Assembly: GCA_030428945.1 (NCBI GenBank)
Contig: JAUIEC010000012.1
Coordinates: 102,273 to 166,272 of the forward strand
DNA: 64,000 bases
Direction of reading: 5' to 3'
From: Phycisphaerae bacterium
GTDB lineage: Bacteria > Planctomycetota > Phycisphaerae > UBA1845 > Fen-1342
Translations under genes and position numbers: made by a program
Shown here: positions 33,289-42,261 of the stretch, piece by piece
How positions within the stretch are numbered: the first letter of the stretch is position 1
Layout: each line of letters opens with the position of its first letter
Notes under the pieces: generated by a model
The model's input: the letters and a program-made list of their open reading frames with translations, nothing else
The model's database searches: none
What the model was told of the DNA's origin: nothing

Positions 33289-34908
33289 TCACGGCAGCGG
33301 GTCGCCGATCTCGAACAACCGGTACGGTGACGGACGGTCGGCGGGTTCGAGTTTCTCGTATTCGAACCGCAGGTGCTTCTCATCATACAGGCGCAGGAAA
33401 ACCCAGGCGGCATCGCTCTGCCCGCTGGCGGCCAGCAGGCACGGAAACGCCGCAGGCGGCACCGGACGATCGATGCGGGTCGCCAGCGGGACAAGACGCT
33501 TGTCTTCGGTCGAGACGAAGTAGCAGCCCCCCTGCTCGTCACGCAACAGGAAGACCGGTTCGTTCCGCGCGGTCATCGTCGACTGCACGCACTCCAGTTT
33601 CTTCGGCGGCTTCTCGCCGGCGAACGTCCAGCGTGCGACCACCTGCGCAGCGCCGTCGGAGAGCGGCACGCGCCGCAGGACGACCTGCCGGTCACGCGGC
33701 TCGAACGCCAGCACGAACAGCGTGAACGCGGGCGGTTCGGCCGGGCGCGACTCGGGCAGCGGCTGCTCGATCGGCACGGGCTGGCCGCGGCGTTCGACCA
33801 GGTGCATGCCGGCCCGGAAGAACTCGTCCGAGTAGCCGGTGCGCAGGACCTCGATCGCCAGCAGGCCGTCGACCTCGGCCGAGACGTGCCGCGGGGTGAA
33901 CGACTCGGCGGGCTGGCCGGGCGTGATCCGGGCGGCGAACAACTCTCCTGTGCCGGCCTTGGACCAGACCAGCAGCGCATCGTCGTCAAGCGTCCAGAAC
34001 AGGTTGCAGACCCCGAGCGGCCCGAAGTCTTCGAGCGGCCAGTCGGCGACGCTCGGCGCCTGCCCCTCGGTCCATTCGACCAGTGCGAGACGGGCGCGAT
34101 CCGCGTCCGCCAGCACCGTCAGCAGGCGCCCGTCGGTCGTGCTCCGAGGCGCCGCCAGCACGGACGGGCGGGTCAGTCCGGTCGCCGCCTGGGTCGGGCT
34201 CTCCTGCGAGGCCCGGTCGGTCGGCACGCTCAGCAGGTTCAGATCGCCGCGACTGGTCCAGACGACGTGCCCGCGCGCGGGTTGCGCCAGGGCCGCGGTG
34301 GCGACCCGCAGATCGGCGTCGGCCGGCAGGTTGCCGATCCGGACGCAGCGATACGGATTGGGCGGCATGATCCGGCTCTGCTGCTGAAGCAGGACGGTCT
34401 CGGTGCCGGGCTTGCCGTTCCGCCAGAGGGCCGGCAGCGGTCCGGGCTGCGGCATCTCGGGCAGGTGCGGCACGCTGACGGCCGTCACGTGCGGGCCGAG
34501 CACATTCAGCGGGACGGTGCCGGAGACGATCGGGGCGACGTCGCTGGCTTCGGTCAGGGTGTAGACGGCCTGCAGGGTGTACTCGTCGGCCGGCAGCGCG
34601 CCGGCCCAGGCGAGCAGATCACCTTCGACGGTGACCTCCTGGTCGGGCGCGAGCGTCAGGGGTTCGTGCGAGAGTCCGTGAATCCGCTGGTGCTTTCCGT
34701 CGCGCGCGGTCCGGCCGAGGCCGAACCCGGTGACCTTGTGTCCGCCGCGCCCGCGGGCGGTGATCTGCACGGCGCGGGTCAGCGGTTCCAGCCCGGGCAG
34801 GCCTTCGAGCGGTTCGCCCCCGGTGTTGCGGAGGGCCAGTCGGAAGCGGACCGACTCGCCTTCCAGGCACCGTTGCTGGTCGAGCGTCAGGGCAAGTTTC
34901 AGGTCCAA
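33289..34908 (-). CDS. uncharacterised beta-rich protein of the VgrG-PAAR cassette
   Basis: 539 residues without signal peptide or membrane segment. The first 150 residues resemble an immunoglobulin-like or CARDB-like domain (CLEGESVRFRLALRNTGGEP). The remainder has repeated strands of about 50 residues (HVVWTSRGDLNLLSVPTD, DDALLVWSKAGTGELFA, RNEPVFLLRDEQGGCYFVST) like a beta-propeller. The family is not recognised. It lies between the metzincin-like gene (gap 13 bases) and PAAR (gap 19), so it is part of the cassette. Possible roles are an adaptor or chaperone loading cargo on VgrG, an immunity protein, or a second effector; the lack of a signal peptide does not decide. Confidence 0.65.
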   Translation of the reverse strand: MDLKLALTLDQQRCLEGESVRFRLALRNTGGEPLEGLPGLEPLTRAVQITARGRGGHKVTGFGLGRTARDGKHQRIHGLSHEPLTLAPDQEVTVEGDLLAWAGALPADEYTLQAVYTLTEASDVAPIVSGTVPLNVLGPHVTAVSVPHLPEMPQPGPLPALWRNGKPGTETVLLQQQSRIMPPNPYRCVRIGNLPADADLRVATAALAQPARGHVVWTSRGDLNLLSVPTDRASQESPTQAATGLTRPSVLAAPRSTTDGRLLTVLADADRARLALVEWTEGQAPSVADWPLEDFGPLGVCNLFWTLDDDALLVWSKAGTGELFAARITPGQPAESFTPRHVSAEVDGLLAIEVLRTGYSDEFFRAGMHLVERRGQPVPIEQPLPESRPAEPPAFTLFVLAFEPRDRQVVLRRVPLSDGAAQVVARWTFAGEKPPKKLECVQSTMTARNEPVFLLRDEQGGCYFVSTEDKRLVPLATRIDRPVPPAAFPCLLAASGQSDAAWVFLRLYDEKHLRFEYEKLEPADRPSPYRLFEIGDPLP

Positions 34909-34921
34909 CGCGAAACTCCTC

Positions 34922-37480
34922 TCAGGTCACCCGGACGGTTCGCGACGCCCGCGTGGTTCCGTTCACGGTGAACTGAAGCTGGTAATCCTGCACCGTCGCC
35001 GCGGCGGTGGCCGTGATGACGAAGTGGTTGCGATCGGCGCCGCGGGCGACGCTGACGCCGGCCCCGCTCGGCGTGATCGAGTAGGCCGCGTTCTGCACCG
35101 TCTCGAGCACCCGCGCCACGCGGCGCCCGGCCGAGTCGTTGTGTGTTTCCATGTTGGCGATCGTGCAGACGTTGACGCTAGATCCGTGCGCCAGCGTGAT
35201 CGGATCGGTCGATTCGGTCAGGGTCGTGCCCGAGATCTGCACGATCTTGGCCGGGTCCCAGCCGGCGGTGGTCGCGGCCGGCTGGCGGGCGATGATCCGC
35301 GGCAGGTCCCAGTGCCGCAGGGTCAGCAGGCACAGGGCGCAGTAGTCGTTGGTCGTGCCGCTGTTCTTGTAGGACATGATGCAGGTCTGCAGGTCGGCCT
35401 GGTCGTGCTCGTGCGGGTGCGGATGGCTGCCGGGGCGCCCGTCCGTTTCGCGCATCGTGTAGAGCGAGACGGCGAACGGCGTGCCGGTGCCGACGCGATA
35501 GTTGAACGTCCCGTTCGTGCCGGCCAGGCTCGTCAGTCGTTCGGTCGTGCCGTGCCGCAGGAACAGCGCGTGCCCGAGTTCGTGCGTGAAGATGTTGGTC
35601 GTGTCGACGTGGATCAGGTGGAACATCCGGTCGAACTGGTAGACCCCGCCGACGTTGTTGCGGATCGTCCGCGTGCTGCCGTCCGGCAGCGTCACGTTGC
35701 GGCCGGGCGACTGGATCATCCGGCGGGTCATGAAGACGTAGAAACCGTCGCCGTTGACCGGGTCGGGCTGCTGGCGGTCGTTGCGCCGTGGCCGCGGAAT
35801 GCTGAGCGCCGAGCAGGCCCGGCGGATGGCCTGCTCGGTCAGGTTGCCGATGTGTTCCCACTGCCATTCGATGTAGCGGTCGCCGCCGTTGGACGGTGTC
35901 CAGCCGGGCGTCGGCAACTGCAGGAACGTCGGGAAGAAAGCCGTCAGGAAGTTGTCGTACGGACCGGCGTTCAACTGGGCCGCGGTCAGCCCGACGCCGG
36001 CACTGCGGAAGTAGTCACGCAGCATGGTCTGCCAGTTGGCCTCGTCGATCAGGAAGACATCCTGCGGATCGAGCAGTTCGATGTAGGCCTCGCGATACTG
36101 CCGCTTGACGTCGGCCCAGGTGATCGCGTTGCGGATCGTGTTGGCCGGCGGATGCGGCGGCGCCCCGGCCGCCGGCGGCGTGGTCGGCGGCTCGAAGCTG
36201 TTCGTGAAGACCAGCAGGCGAATGTTGATCCGCCGCCAGATGACGAACTTCCCGGTGGTGTAGCAGTGCGGCTGCGGGATCCGCTCGGACTGGCTCCGCA
36301 GTTCGATCGCCCGCGCGGTCGCGATCGGGCCGCCCGCGGTGCTGCGGGCCGGCGTGCTGCCGACCGGGCGGAAGTTGTCGCTCGGGTCCAGTTCCAGTTC
36401 ACGCACGTCGGTCCCGGAACTGTCCGTCAGGTGCAGCAGGAAGCGATAGTTGTCCCCGCTGGCCGGGTACGGACGGAAGATCAGGTCCGAGACGCCGACC
36501 TGCAGCGGTCCGCTCGGTCCGGGTTCGTCGACACCGGTCAGTTCGGTGCGGCCGCGCTTGCTGTCCAGCATCGACACGGCCGTCTGGGTGGCCTGGGCGT
36601 GGGTCAGCACGTCCTCGAGCGGATTGCTCGGCGGCGGCGAGCCGGGCCCGGGTGTTGCGGCCGGCGCGGTCGCGGCGACCGGGCGGTCGACGGGTGGCTG
36701 CGCGTTGTAGGTCGGGTTGAACAGCACGCTGCTGGCGGTCACGCCGGCGCCGCTGGATCCGTCACGCGTTCCGCGGAAGTCGGTCGAGCAGTTGTCATCG
36801 CCCGGCTCGTCCCGCCGGGTGCGGGTCCTCTCGACCCAGTTGCGCAGGAACGCCCGCTGTCCGGTGTCGGCCGGAACGCTCAGGTCCTCGGGCGGATCCT
36901 TGATTTCGATCACGACCCGCAGTTCGCCGAGTTCCGTGGCCGAGAGTGCCTCCTGCACGCCGCCGACGTACTTGCGGACGATCACGCGGAACGGCACATC
37001 CGGAAAGATGTCTTCGTTGAAGCCGTTGCGTTCGTAGGCCTGCGGGCGCGACTTGGTCGACCCGCTGTCGGTCGCGTCGCGGCCCCAGCCGCCGTGGTTG
37101 TCGACGACCGAGACGCGATAGGTCGGGTCGAACAGCAGGTCGCCGTTGTCGCCCCCGTTCGAGAGCGGCCGCGAGACGGTGTCGTCGGTCGGGACCGAGG
37201 AGTCCGTCTCGGCGGTACCGGACGGGTAGACGGCCATGTTGGGAATCGGGTCGAGCGGTCGCAGGCGGCCGGCCTCGGGATTGGACGGGCTCGGTCGGTC
37301 GCCGGAGTTGAGCGTGAAGCTGCAGCGGTACCCGCTGCCGTGCCGGACGCGCCGCTCGCCGAGGAAGACAAGCGAGATGCGATAGGACACCGGCAGCAGG
37401 CGCAGGACCGTGGTGTACCCGGTCGGTCCGCCCGCCTGACGCGGAGGTGTGGTCCCGCTGTCTGCATCACCATTGGCCAT
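34922..37480 (-). CDS. metzincin-like metalloprotease, candidate type VI effector
   Basis: 852 residues, no signal peptide. Around residue 633 is HELGHALFLRH, the metzincin zinc site HExxHxxxxxH (His633, Glu634, His637, His643), but with Phe where the usual Gly stands. A Met-turn follows in TCIMSYKN (Met702). The upstream part has PPC-like beta segments, a Pro-rich linker (about 250-275) and the region RYIEWQWEHIGNLTEQAIR. A His-rich loop (HPHPHEH) lies just before the Met-turn. The C-terminal 110 residues look like a beta-sandwich. Encoded 35 bases after VgrG and ahead of PAAR, so it is a good candidate for a protease delivered by this spike. Substrate unknown. Confidence 0.75.
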   Translation of the reverse strand: MANGDADSGTTPPRQAGGPTGYTTVLRLLPVSYRISLVFLGERRVRHGSGYRCSFTLNSGDRPSPSNPEAGRLRPLDPIPNMAVYPSGTAETDSSVPTDDTVSRPLSNGGDNGDLLFDPTYRVSVVDNHGGWGRDATDSGSTKSRPQAYERNGFNEDIFPDVPFRVIVRKYVGGVQEALSATELGELRVVIEIKDPPEDLSVPADTGQRAFLRNWVERTRTRRDEPGDDNCSTDFRGTRDGSSGAGVTASSVLFNPTYNAQPPVDRPVAATAPAATPGPGSPPPSNPLEDVLTHAQATQTAVSMLDSKRGRTELTGVDEPGPSGPLQVGVSDLIFRPYPASGDNYRFLLHLTDSSGTDVRELELDPSDNFRPVGSTPARSTAGGPIATARAIELRSQSERIPQPHCYTTGKFVIWRRINIRLLVFTNSFEPPTTPPAAGAPPHPPANTIRNAITWADVKRQYREAYIELLDPQDVFLIDEANWQTMLRDYFRSAGVGLTAAQLNAGPYDNFLTAFFPTFLQLPTPGWTPSNGGDRYIEWQWEHIGNLTEQAIRRACSALSIPRPRRNDRQQPDPVNGDGFYVFMTRRMIQSPGRNVTLPDGSTRTIRNNVGGVYQFDRMFHLIHVDTTNIFTHELGHALFLRHGTTERLTSLAGTNGTFNYRVGTGTPFAVSLYTMRETDGRPGSHPHPHEHDQADLQTCIMSYKNSGTTNDYCALCLLTLRHWDLPRIIARQPAATTAGWDPAKIVQISGTTLTESTDPITLAHGSSVNVCTIANMETHNDSAGRRVARVLETVQNAAYSITPSGAGVSVARGADRNHFVITATAAATVQDYQLQFTVNGTTRASRTVRVT

Positions 37481-37515
37481 CAGCCGAATCCCCGATCAAT
37501 CCGCCGCCCGGGTCG

Positions 37516-39780
37516 CTACTCCGACTCGGGCTCGGCCGCCTGAATGCGAACGCGCTGCCACTCGGAATTCGACCGGTTGGGCAGCGAGATCAGCGCCATC
37601 CCGACCTCGATGTCGTCGAAACGGCACTTGCCGTTCGCATCGGTCGTTCCGCTCTGTTCCGAACCATCCGGCAACCGGACGACGAAGGCCTCGTTGGCGA
37701 CCGGCCGTTCGTTGACGTCCATCAACTGGAACTCGACGAACGTGCGATGCTCCTGCGACTCTTCGACTTCCAGCGGATCGAGTTGCCGGGCCTCGACGTT
37801 GTAGGTCGTGTCCTGCCCGGGGGTCGCCCGGTCGGCCACGGCCGGCTCTTCCGGCTGGCGCGACTGCCCGCCGTAGGTCGCGTTCAGCGCCGCCCCGCCG
37901 CTGTTGATCAGCACGATGTTGCCGTTGATCGTGATGCCGGCCGCGTCGATCGAGATGTAGCCGCCGGGTCCCTTGATGCACAGCCCGGTGGTGCCTTCCA
38001 TGACGATCAGGTTCGCGCCGGCGACATACTCGCCACCGACCTCCAGGGCGTGGTTGCCGGTCACGCCGGTGTCGAGGTCGGCCCCGATGCCGAGCCAGCG
38101 GCTGCCGGTGACGGCGTAGGTCTCGTCACCCTTGACCCAGCCGTGCCGGTCGCCGCCGATCTTCGAATACTGGTTGCCGCCGACGGCGACGCTGCGACTG
38201 CCGCCGACCGTGTGCCGCTCGGAAGCCTTGGCCCGGGTGTGCAGGTCCTTCTCGGCATGGAAGAACAACTGCTCGGAGCCCTTCTTGTCCTCGAAGCGGA
38301 TCTCGTTGGTCCCGCCCCCGCCCTTGCTGCTGTGCGTCTTGATGTAACTCTTCGTCCGCTCGTCCGGCAGCGAGTAGGCCGGCATGTGGTCGTTGTTGTA
38401 GACCCGCCCGGTCACCAGCGGGCGATCGGGGTTGCCTTCGAGAAACTCGACCACGACCTCCTGGCCGACCCGCGGCAGGAACAGGTGCCCGTACCCGCCG
38501 CCGGCCATCCCCTGGCTGACACGGATCCAGCTCGAACTGTGCTCGTCGTGCTGGCCGTCCTGGTCCCAGTGAAACTGGACCTTGATCCGGCCGTACTCGT
38601 CGGTGTAGATCTCTTCGCCGGGCGGCCCGACGACCAGGGCGGTCTGCGAGCCGTGGACGCACGGACGGGGCGTGCGGCATGGTGGACGATAGGCGACATC
38701 GGCCGCGATCGTCTCGATCTCGCAGTGGTACTGCGCTCCGACCTGTGCGGCCTGTTCCTCGGCCGACTGCGGCATCTTCGCATAGTGCCGCTGGGAGAGG
38801 ACGACGTATTCGCGGTTGACCTCGGTCAGCGGGTATTCGGTCAGGCTGAAGGTGAACCCGGGCACGAACGAGCGGACGCTGGCGGCCATCTGCTGGACGC
38901 GGCGCTGGGCCTGTTCGGCGTCGAGGCGAATCTGCGTCCATTCCTGCCCGACGTCGCGTTCGACGTAGTTGCCGGGCGCGTCGCTGATTTCGAGCGAGGT
39001 GAAGTTTTCGGCCTGCTGGGTGGCGCGAAGTTCCTGCCCCGGGTGCTTGAAGTCGTAGTCGTCGAGGGTGACGGTGCCGACCCGGATCTCCTGCCGTTCG
39101 CGGAGTTCGTAGACGTACTCCTGCAGGTCATCGGTGACCAGTCCGGTCTTCTCGCGGAAGACGACGGGCTCGCCCTCGCGCTCGCGGTAGGAACTGGTCT
39201 GGTCGCCAAAGACCAGGACGTGCCGGGTCTCGCTGTGCTCGAAGTAGAAGAAGATGCCTTCTTCCTCGCACAGGCGGGCGATGAAGTCCATTTCGGATTC
39301 GCGGTACTGGACGCAGACTTCGCGCGGCTGGAACTCTCCGCGGTTGGCGAACTCGTAGCGGTCGCTGGGGATGCCGGCGTCTTCGAGGACCTTGCGGATG
39401 ATGCCGGGCACGGTCATGTCCTGGCAGTTGTGTTCCTGGAAGATCCGCGAGCGGACGCGGCGGGTCAGCATCCAGTGCACGGGGACGACTTCGGTGGTGT
39501 AGTAGGTCAGGCGGTTGCTGTGACCGGTGCGCTCGAAGCGGCGAACGATGCCGTGCACGTGCCGGCGTCCGTCGCTGGTGAAGATCGTCAGCAGGCAGGG
39601 TTGCCCGACGACGGCGTCGAAGTCGATCTCGGCGTCCTCGCTGCACAGTTCGACGCGGAACTCGTAGAGGGCGCTGATCTGTTCGTGCCCGCTGAAGCCG
39701 AGCACGGGCAGGTTCAGTTCATCGCCGATGCGGAAGAGGACATCCGCGAGATTTGCCGCTCCGACGAGTGCGTCCGGCAT
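37516..39780 (-). CDS. vgrG: VgrG (TssI) type VI secretion spike protein
   Basis: 754 residues from the ATG at 39780 with GGAG upstream. The gp27-like N-terminus has the family segments VPVHWMLTRRVRSRIFQEHN, VQYRESEMDFIARLCEEEGIF and FYFEHSETRHVLVFGD. The gp5-like OB fold has the diagnostic DEYGRIKVQFHWDQDG followed by SSSWIRVSQGMAGGGYG and RVGQEVVVEFLEGNPDRP. A beta-helix spike (GGSRSVAVGGNQYSKIGGD to EGTTGLCIKGPGGYISID) leads to an extra C-terminal Ig or transthyretin-like domain (VNERPVANEAFVV), a probable docking platform. First gene of the minus-strand cassette. No sheath, baseplate or ClpV genes are in this window. Confidence 0.95.
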   Translation of the reverse strand: MPDALVGAANLADVLFRIGDELNLPVLGFSGHEQISALYEFRVELCSEDAEIDFDAVVGQPCLLTIFTSDGRRHVHGIVRRFERTGHSNRLTYYTTEVVPVHWMLTRRVRSRIFQEHNCQDMTVPGIIRKVLEDAGIPSDRYEFANRGEFQPREVCVQYRESEMDFIARLCEEEGIFFYFEHSETRHVLVFGDQTSSYREREGEPVVFREKTGLVTDDLQEYVYELRERQEIRVGTVTLDDYDFKHPGQELRATQQAENFTSLEISDAPGNYVERDVGQEWTQIRLDAEQAQRRVQQMAASVRSFVPGFTFSLTEYPLTEVNREYVVLSQRHYAKMPQSAEEQAAQVGAQYHCEIETIAADVAYRPPCRTPRPCVHGSQTALVVGPPGEEIYTDEYGRIKVQFHWDQDGQHDEHSSSWIRVSQGMAGGGYGHLFLPRVGQEVVVEFLEGNPDRPLVTGRVYNNDHMPAYSLPDERTKSYIKTHSSKGGGGTNEIRFEDKKGSEQLFFHAEKDLHTRAKASERHTVGGSRSVAVGGNQYSKIGGDRHGWVKGDETYAVTGSRWLGIGADLDTGVTGNHALEVGGEYVAGANLIVMEGTTGLCIKGPGGYISIDAAGITINGNIVLINSGGAALNATYGGQSRQPEEPAVADRATPGQDTTYNVEARQLDPLEVEESQEHRTFVEFQLMDVNERPVANEAFVVRLPDGSEQSGTTDANGKCRFDDIEVGMALISLPNRSNSEWQRVRIQAAEPESE

Positions 39781-40140
39781 GCGAAAAACTCCGAATCGCC
39801 GGAGAGTCGAGGGCGTTTCCACGAGCCCCGGCGATCTGCCTGATTCCTACACCGCGCCTGCCCGAAAATCAACTCGGACCCTGTCACGAACGGAATCACA
39901 CTTTCATAAACGCTTGCCTCCCAAGCATTAACAGGACCATCACATCCGGCTCACCCTGCCAGGGGGAAGCGAACGGAACGGACCGGAGGACGCCGCGCAC
40001 GGGTGGAAGAGGCCCGCACGGCAGGCAGCCTCCTCCACCCTTTCGCTTCCTCGCGCCGCCCCCGCGCACGGCGGCGCAGCGCCCGGGTCAGCACCCTCGC
40101 ACCGCGCAGCCGGATCGGGTCCGGCAACGCGCTGGCACCG
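39781..40140. other. intergenic region upstream of vgrG
   Basis: This 360-base gap between vgrG and the fibre-like gene has a relatively AT-rich patch (about 39885-39945) that may hold the vgrG promoter, though no clear -35/-10 pair is visible. It also contains the hairpin at 40001-40040. No gene is supported. Confidence 0.5.
40001..40040 (-). terminator. hairpin after the fibre-like surface protein gene
   Basis: GGGTGGAAGAGG and CCTCCTCCACCC can pair over 12 positions with one mismatch around a 16-base loop. It lies about 100 bases downstream of the stop at 40141. There is no long T-run. The arms resemble the GTGAAAGG octamer family. Confidence 0.4.
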
Positions 40141-41964
40141 TCACTCGGTCACGTCCTCACGGCCCGGGGCTTCGTATGTCGGTCCGGACGGTTCGGCTTC
40201 GGCTGGTCGCGAGGCGGGTTCCGGCGCGGGCTGAAAGTCGATCGCGCGTTCCGCCGGCTGACCCCAGGCGGCCGCGTGCAGGTAGCGTCCCTGCTCGGCC
40301 GGCGACTTGTCCTGCTCGACCGGAATGCGGTTGGCCTCGGCCCAGGCGTCCTGGCGAATGCCGGTGACCTGCCACGAGACCTCGACCCCGGGCACGTCGG
40401 TCCGAATGCGGAAGCGGCCGTCCTGCATCGTGTCGGCGACGATCGCCTGGGCGAACTGTCCGATGACGGTCAACTGGTAGCGGAAGTCGCGGTTGAGCGA
40501 CTCGAACCAGTCGGGCATCTCGACCCAGGCGTAGCCCTTGTCGTCGGTCACGACGTTGCCGTTGTAGATGTTCATCATGTCGGGACTCTCGACGAACGAA
40601 TGCAGCAGGAACCTGTTCTCGGGATCCAGCGGATGATCGATCTTGAACGAACCACCGCCCTTGGCCAGCGAACCCGTCACGGTCACGTTGCCGCCGAAGT
40701 AACCGGCATAACCGCTGGTGCTCGATCCATACACGCCGACGCCGTCGGGCGACTCGCCCAGCACGCCCCAGCCCGAACCTTCGTGCGAGCCCCAGACACC
40801 AATGCCCAGCCCGCCGGTGCCGCGGTTCTCGCCGCGGACGCCCGCCGAGTACGAGCCCGGCGACGTGCTCTGCACCACGCCGTAGACGCCCGCGACGCTC
40901 GCGTCGGTGCTGTCCGTCCGGCCGCGGACGCCGTCCCGGACCGTGCTGCGGCCGTAGACGCCGTACTCGGGATGACCGAGCCGACCGTTGTTGGAGGTGT
41001 CGCGATGCCAGCCCATCACGGCGGTTCCGCTGTCGGTCACGGCCGAGGCGCCGTATCCGTCGGTGCTGTAGCCGCAGATGCCGCTGTTGTCATACAGGTA
41101 GATCGCGGTCGAGTTGACGTAGCCCATCACGCCGATCTTCGAGTTGGTGGTGCCGTAGACGCCGAAGGAGTCGTCGCTGTTACCGATCAGGCCAGCGCCG
41201 CTGCGGGTCGTCGGGGTGCCCGCCGTGGCCCGCAGGCCGTAGTCGTTGCCGCCCGCGATCACGTAGTTGCCCGAGTTCGCGTTGTATCCGAACAGCGCGT
41301 TGTTGTCGTCGCCGATGTAGCCATAGTTGCCGTTGTCGTTCCGGCCGTAGACCGCGTAGCCGGCGCTGCTCGGCGTCTCGCCGCGCAGGCCGTAGTAGCC
41401 GCTGCCCCGGACGCCGGCCCCGACGCCGTCGTTGATGCCCATGACGGCCTCGTGGGTGTTGGTCGGCTCGGACACGCGGAACCAGCCGGCCGTCCCGGAG
41501 GCGTGCGGATTGGTGATGCCGAGCGTCGCCCCGTTCTGGGCCTGGGTTCCGTAGAACGGCAGACGCAGGGCCTGGGCATAGGGCGCGGCCGTCAGCGGCT
41601 GACGCGGCGTCAGCAGCGTGTAGGCACCTCCGCCGGCCGGGCGGACCTCGATCTCCAGCCAGCGGGCGGCGCCGTTGAACATACCGAAGCCGAAATCCAG
41701 TTCGGCCGTGAAGGTGCCCTCTTCGAGCGGAACGGCCGCGACGCCGAGGGGCGGTCCGACCTGCAGGCCGCCGGCGTCGGCATCCCAGAGGGAGAAGCGG
41801 AAGTCGTAGTCACCGGTTGCGGCGACCCCGCCATCCTGCAGCGTCCCCTGGTACGTGAATGCTGTTCCAAGCGGAATGTCCGCACCGTGCGCGGCGCGTC
41901 CTCCACAAAACCAAACCAGCAACATCAGACACATCGGGATCACGCGACGACTTGCCTTCCACAT
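40141..41964 (-). CDS. secreted fibre-like surface protein with GVYG repeats
   Basis: 607 residues. CAGGAG lies upstream of the ATG at 41964. A signal peptide ends near AHG-AD. The N-terminal domain (FTYQGTLQDGGVAATGDYDF to PLTAAPYAQAL) recurs in the surface protein at 60854. A long central region repeats short units of G-V-Y/W-G with aromatic and Asn residues (YGVYGRSTVRDGVRG, VGVYGSSTSGYAGYF), like phage-fibre or beta-helix stalks. The C-terminal block (NIYNGNVVTDDKGYAWVEM, FRYQLTVIG, VSWQVTGIR) forms a compact cap. Function is unknown; likely surface display. The minus-strand neighbour vgrG is not clearly co-transcribed. Confidence 0.72.
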   Translation of the reverse strand: MWKASRRVIPMCLMLLVWFCGGRAAHGADIPLGTAFTYQGTLQDGGVAATGDYDFRFSLWDADAGGLQVGPPLGVAAVPLEEGTFTAELDFGFGMFNGAARWLEIEVRPAGGGAYTLLTPRQPLTAAPYAQALRLPFYGTQAQNGATLGITNPHASGTAGWFRVSEPTNTHEAVMGINDGVGAGVRGSGYYGLRGETPSSAGYAVYGRNDNGNYGYIGDDNNALFGYNANSGNYVIAGGNDYGLRATAGTPTTRSGAGLIGNSDDSFGVYGTTNSKIGVMGYVNSTAIYLYDNSGICGYSTDGYGASAVTDSGTAVMGWHRDTSNNGRLGHPEYGVYGRSTVRDGVRGRTDSTDASVAGVYGVVQSTSPGSYSAGVRGENRGTGGLGIGVWGSHEGSGWGVLGESPDGVGVYGSSTSGYAGYFGGNVTVTGSLAKGGGSFKIDHPLDPENRFLLHSFVESPDMMNIYNGNVVTDDKGYAWVEMPDWFESLNRDFRYQLTVIGQFAQAIVADTMQDGRFRIRTDVPGVEVSWQVTGIRQDAWAEANRIPVEQDKSPAEQGRYLHAAAWGQPAERAIDFQPAPEPASRPAEAEPSGPTYEAPGREDVTE

Positions 41965-42134
41965 GGCGTTCGCTCCTGCTTGCGTTGAATTGTGTGCACT
42001 TCCTGCCAGATCGGAGGCGGACGTGAGATCGCCTCCAGGGAGTCAGAGCGGAACCGGTGTGGGGCGCTTTCGCGGAATTCCCAAAAAAGAGGAAGCGGGG
42101 CACTTGGCAGTGCCGAAGGTTTCGGCGATTTGCC

Positions 42135-42166
42135 CGGCTCCCTTGCTCCCTCGCTCCCTGGCTCCC
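42135..42166 (-). repeat. 8-bp tandem repeat, 4 units (GGAGCAAG type)
   Basis: Plus-strand units are CGGCTCCC, TTGCTCCC, TCGCTCCC, TGGCTCCC. It is adjacent to the hairpin at 42171. Confidence 0.75.
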
Positions 42167-42170
42167 TTGA

Positions 42171-42196
42171 GGCTTTTGCGTCAGAACGCAAAAGCC
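42171..42196. terminator. perfect 11-bp hairpin in the kinase/fibre gap
   Basis: GGCTTTTGCGT, a 4-base loop CAGA, and ACGCAAAAGCC form an uninterrupted inverted repeat. It lies between two octamer arrays, about 205 bases after the kinase stop. It may end kinase transcription although no T-run follows on the minus strand. Confidence 0.55.
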
Positions 42197-42202
42197 CCTG
42201 AG

Positions 42203-42234
42203 TAAGCAAGTAAGCAGGTGACCAAGTAACAAGT
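42203..42234 (+). repeat. 8-bp tandem repeat, 4 units (TAAGCAAG type)
   Basis: Units are TAAGCAAG, TAAGCAGG, TGACCAAG, TAACAAGT. It is oriented opposite to the arrays on either side and could pair with the array at 42262. Confidence 0.65.
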
Positions 42235-42261
42235 TGTGCGTGAGGGGCTGTTTCTCCAAAC

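Noticed and set aside
32979..39780. A complete type VI secretion system or contractile injection system
   Set aside because: Only VgrG, PAAR and two cassette genes are here; no sheath, tube, baseplate or ATPase gene is in the window.
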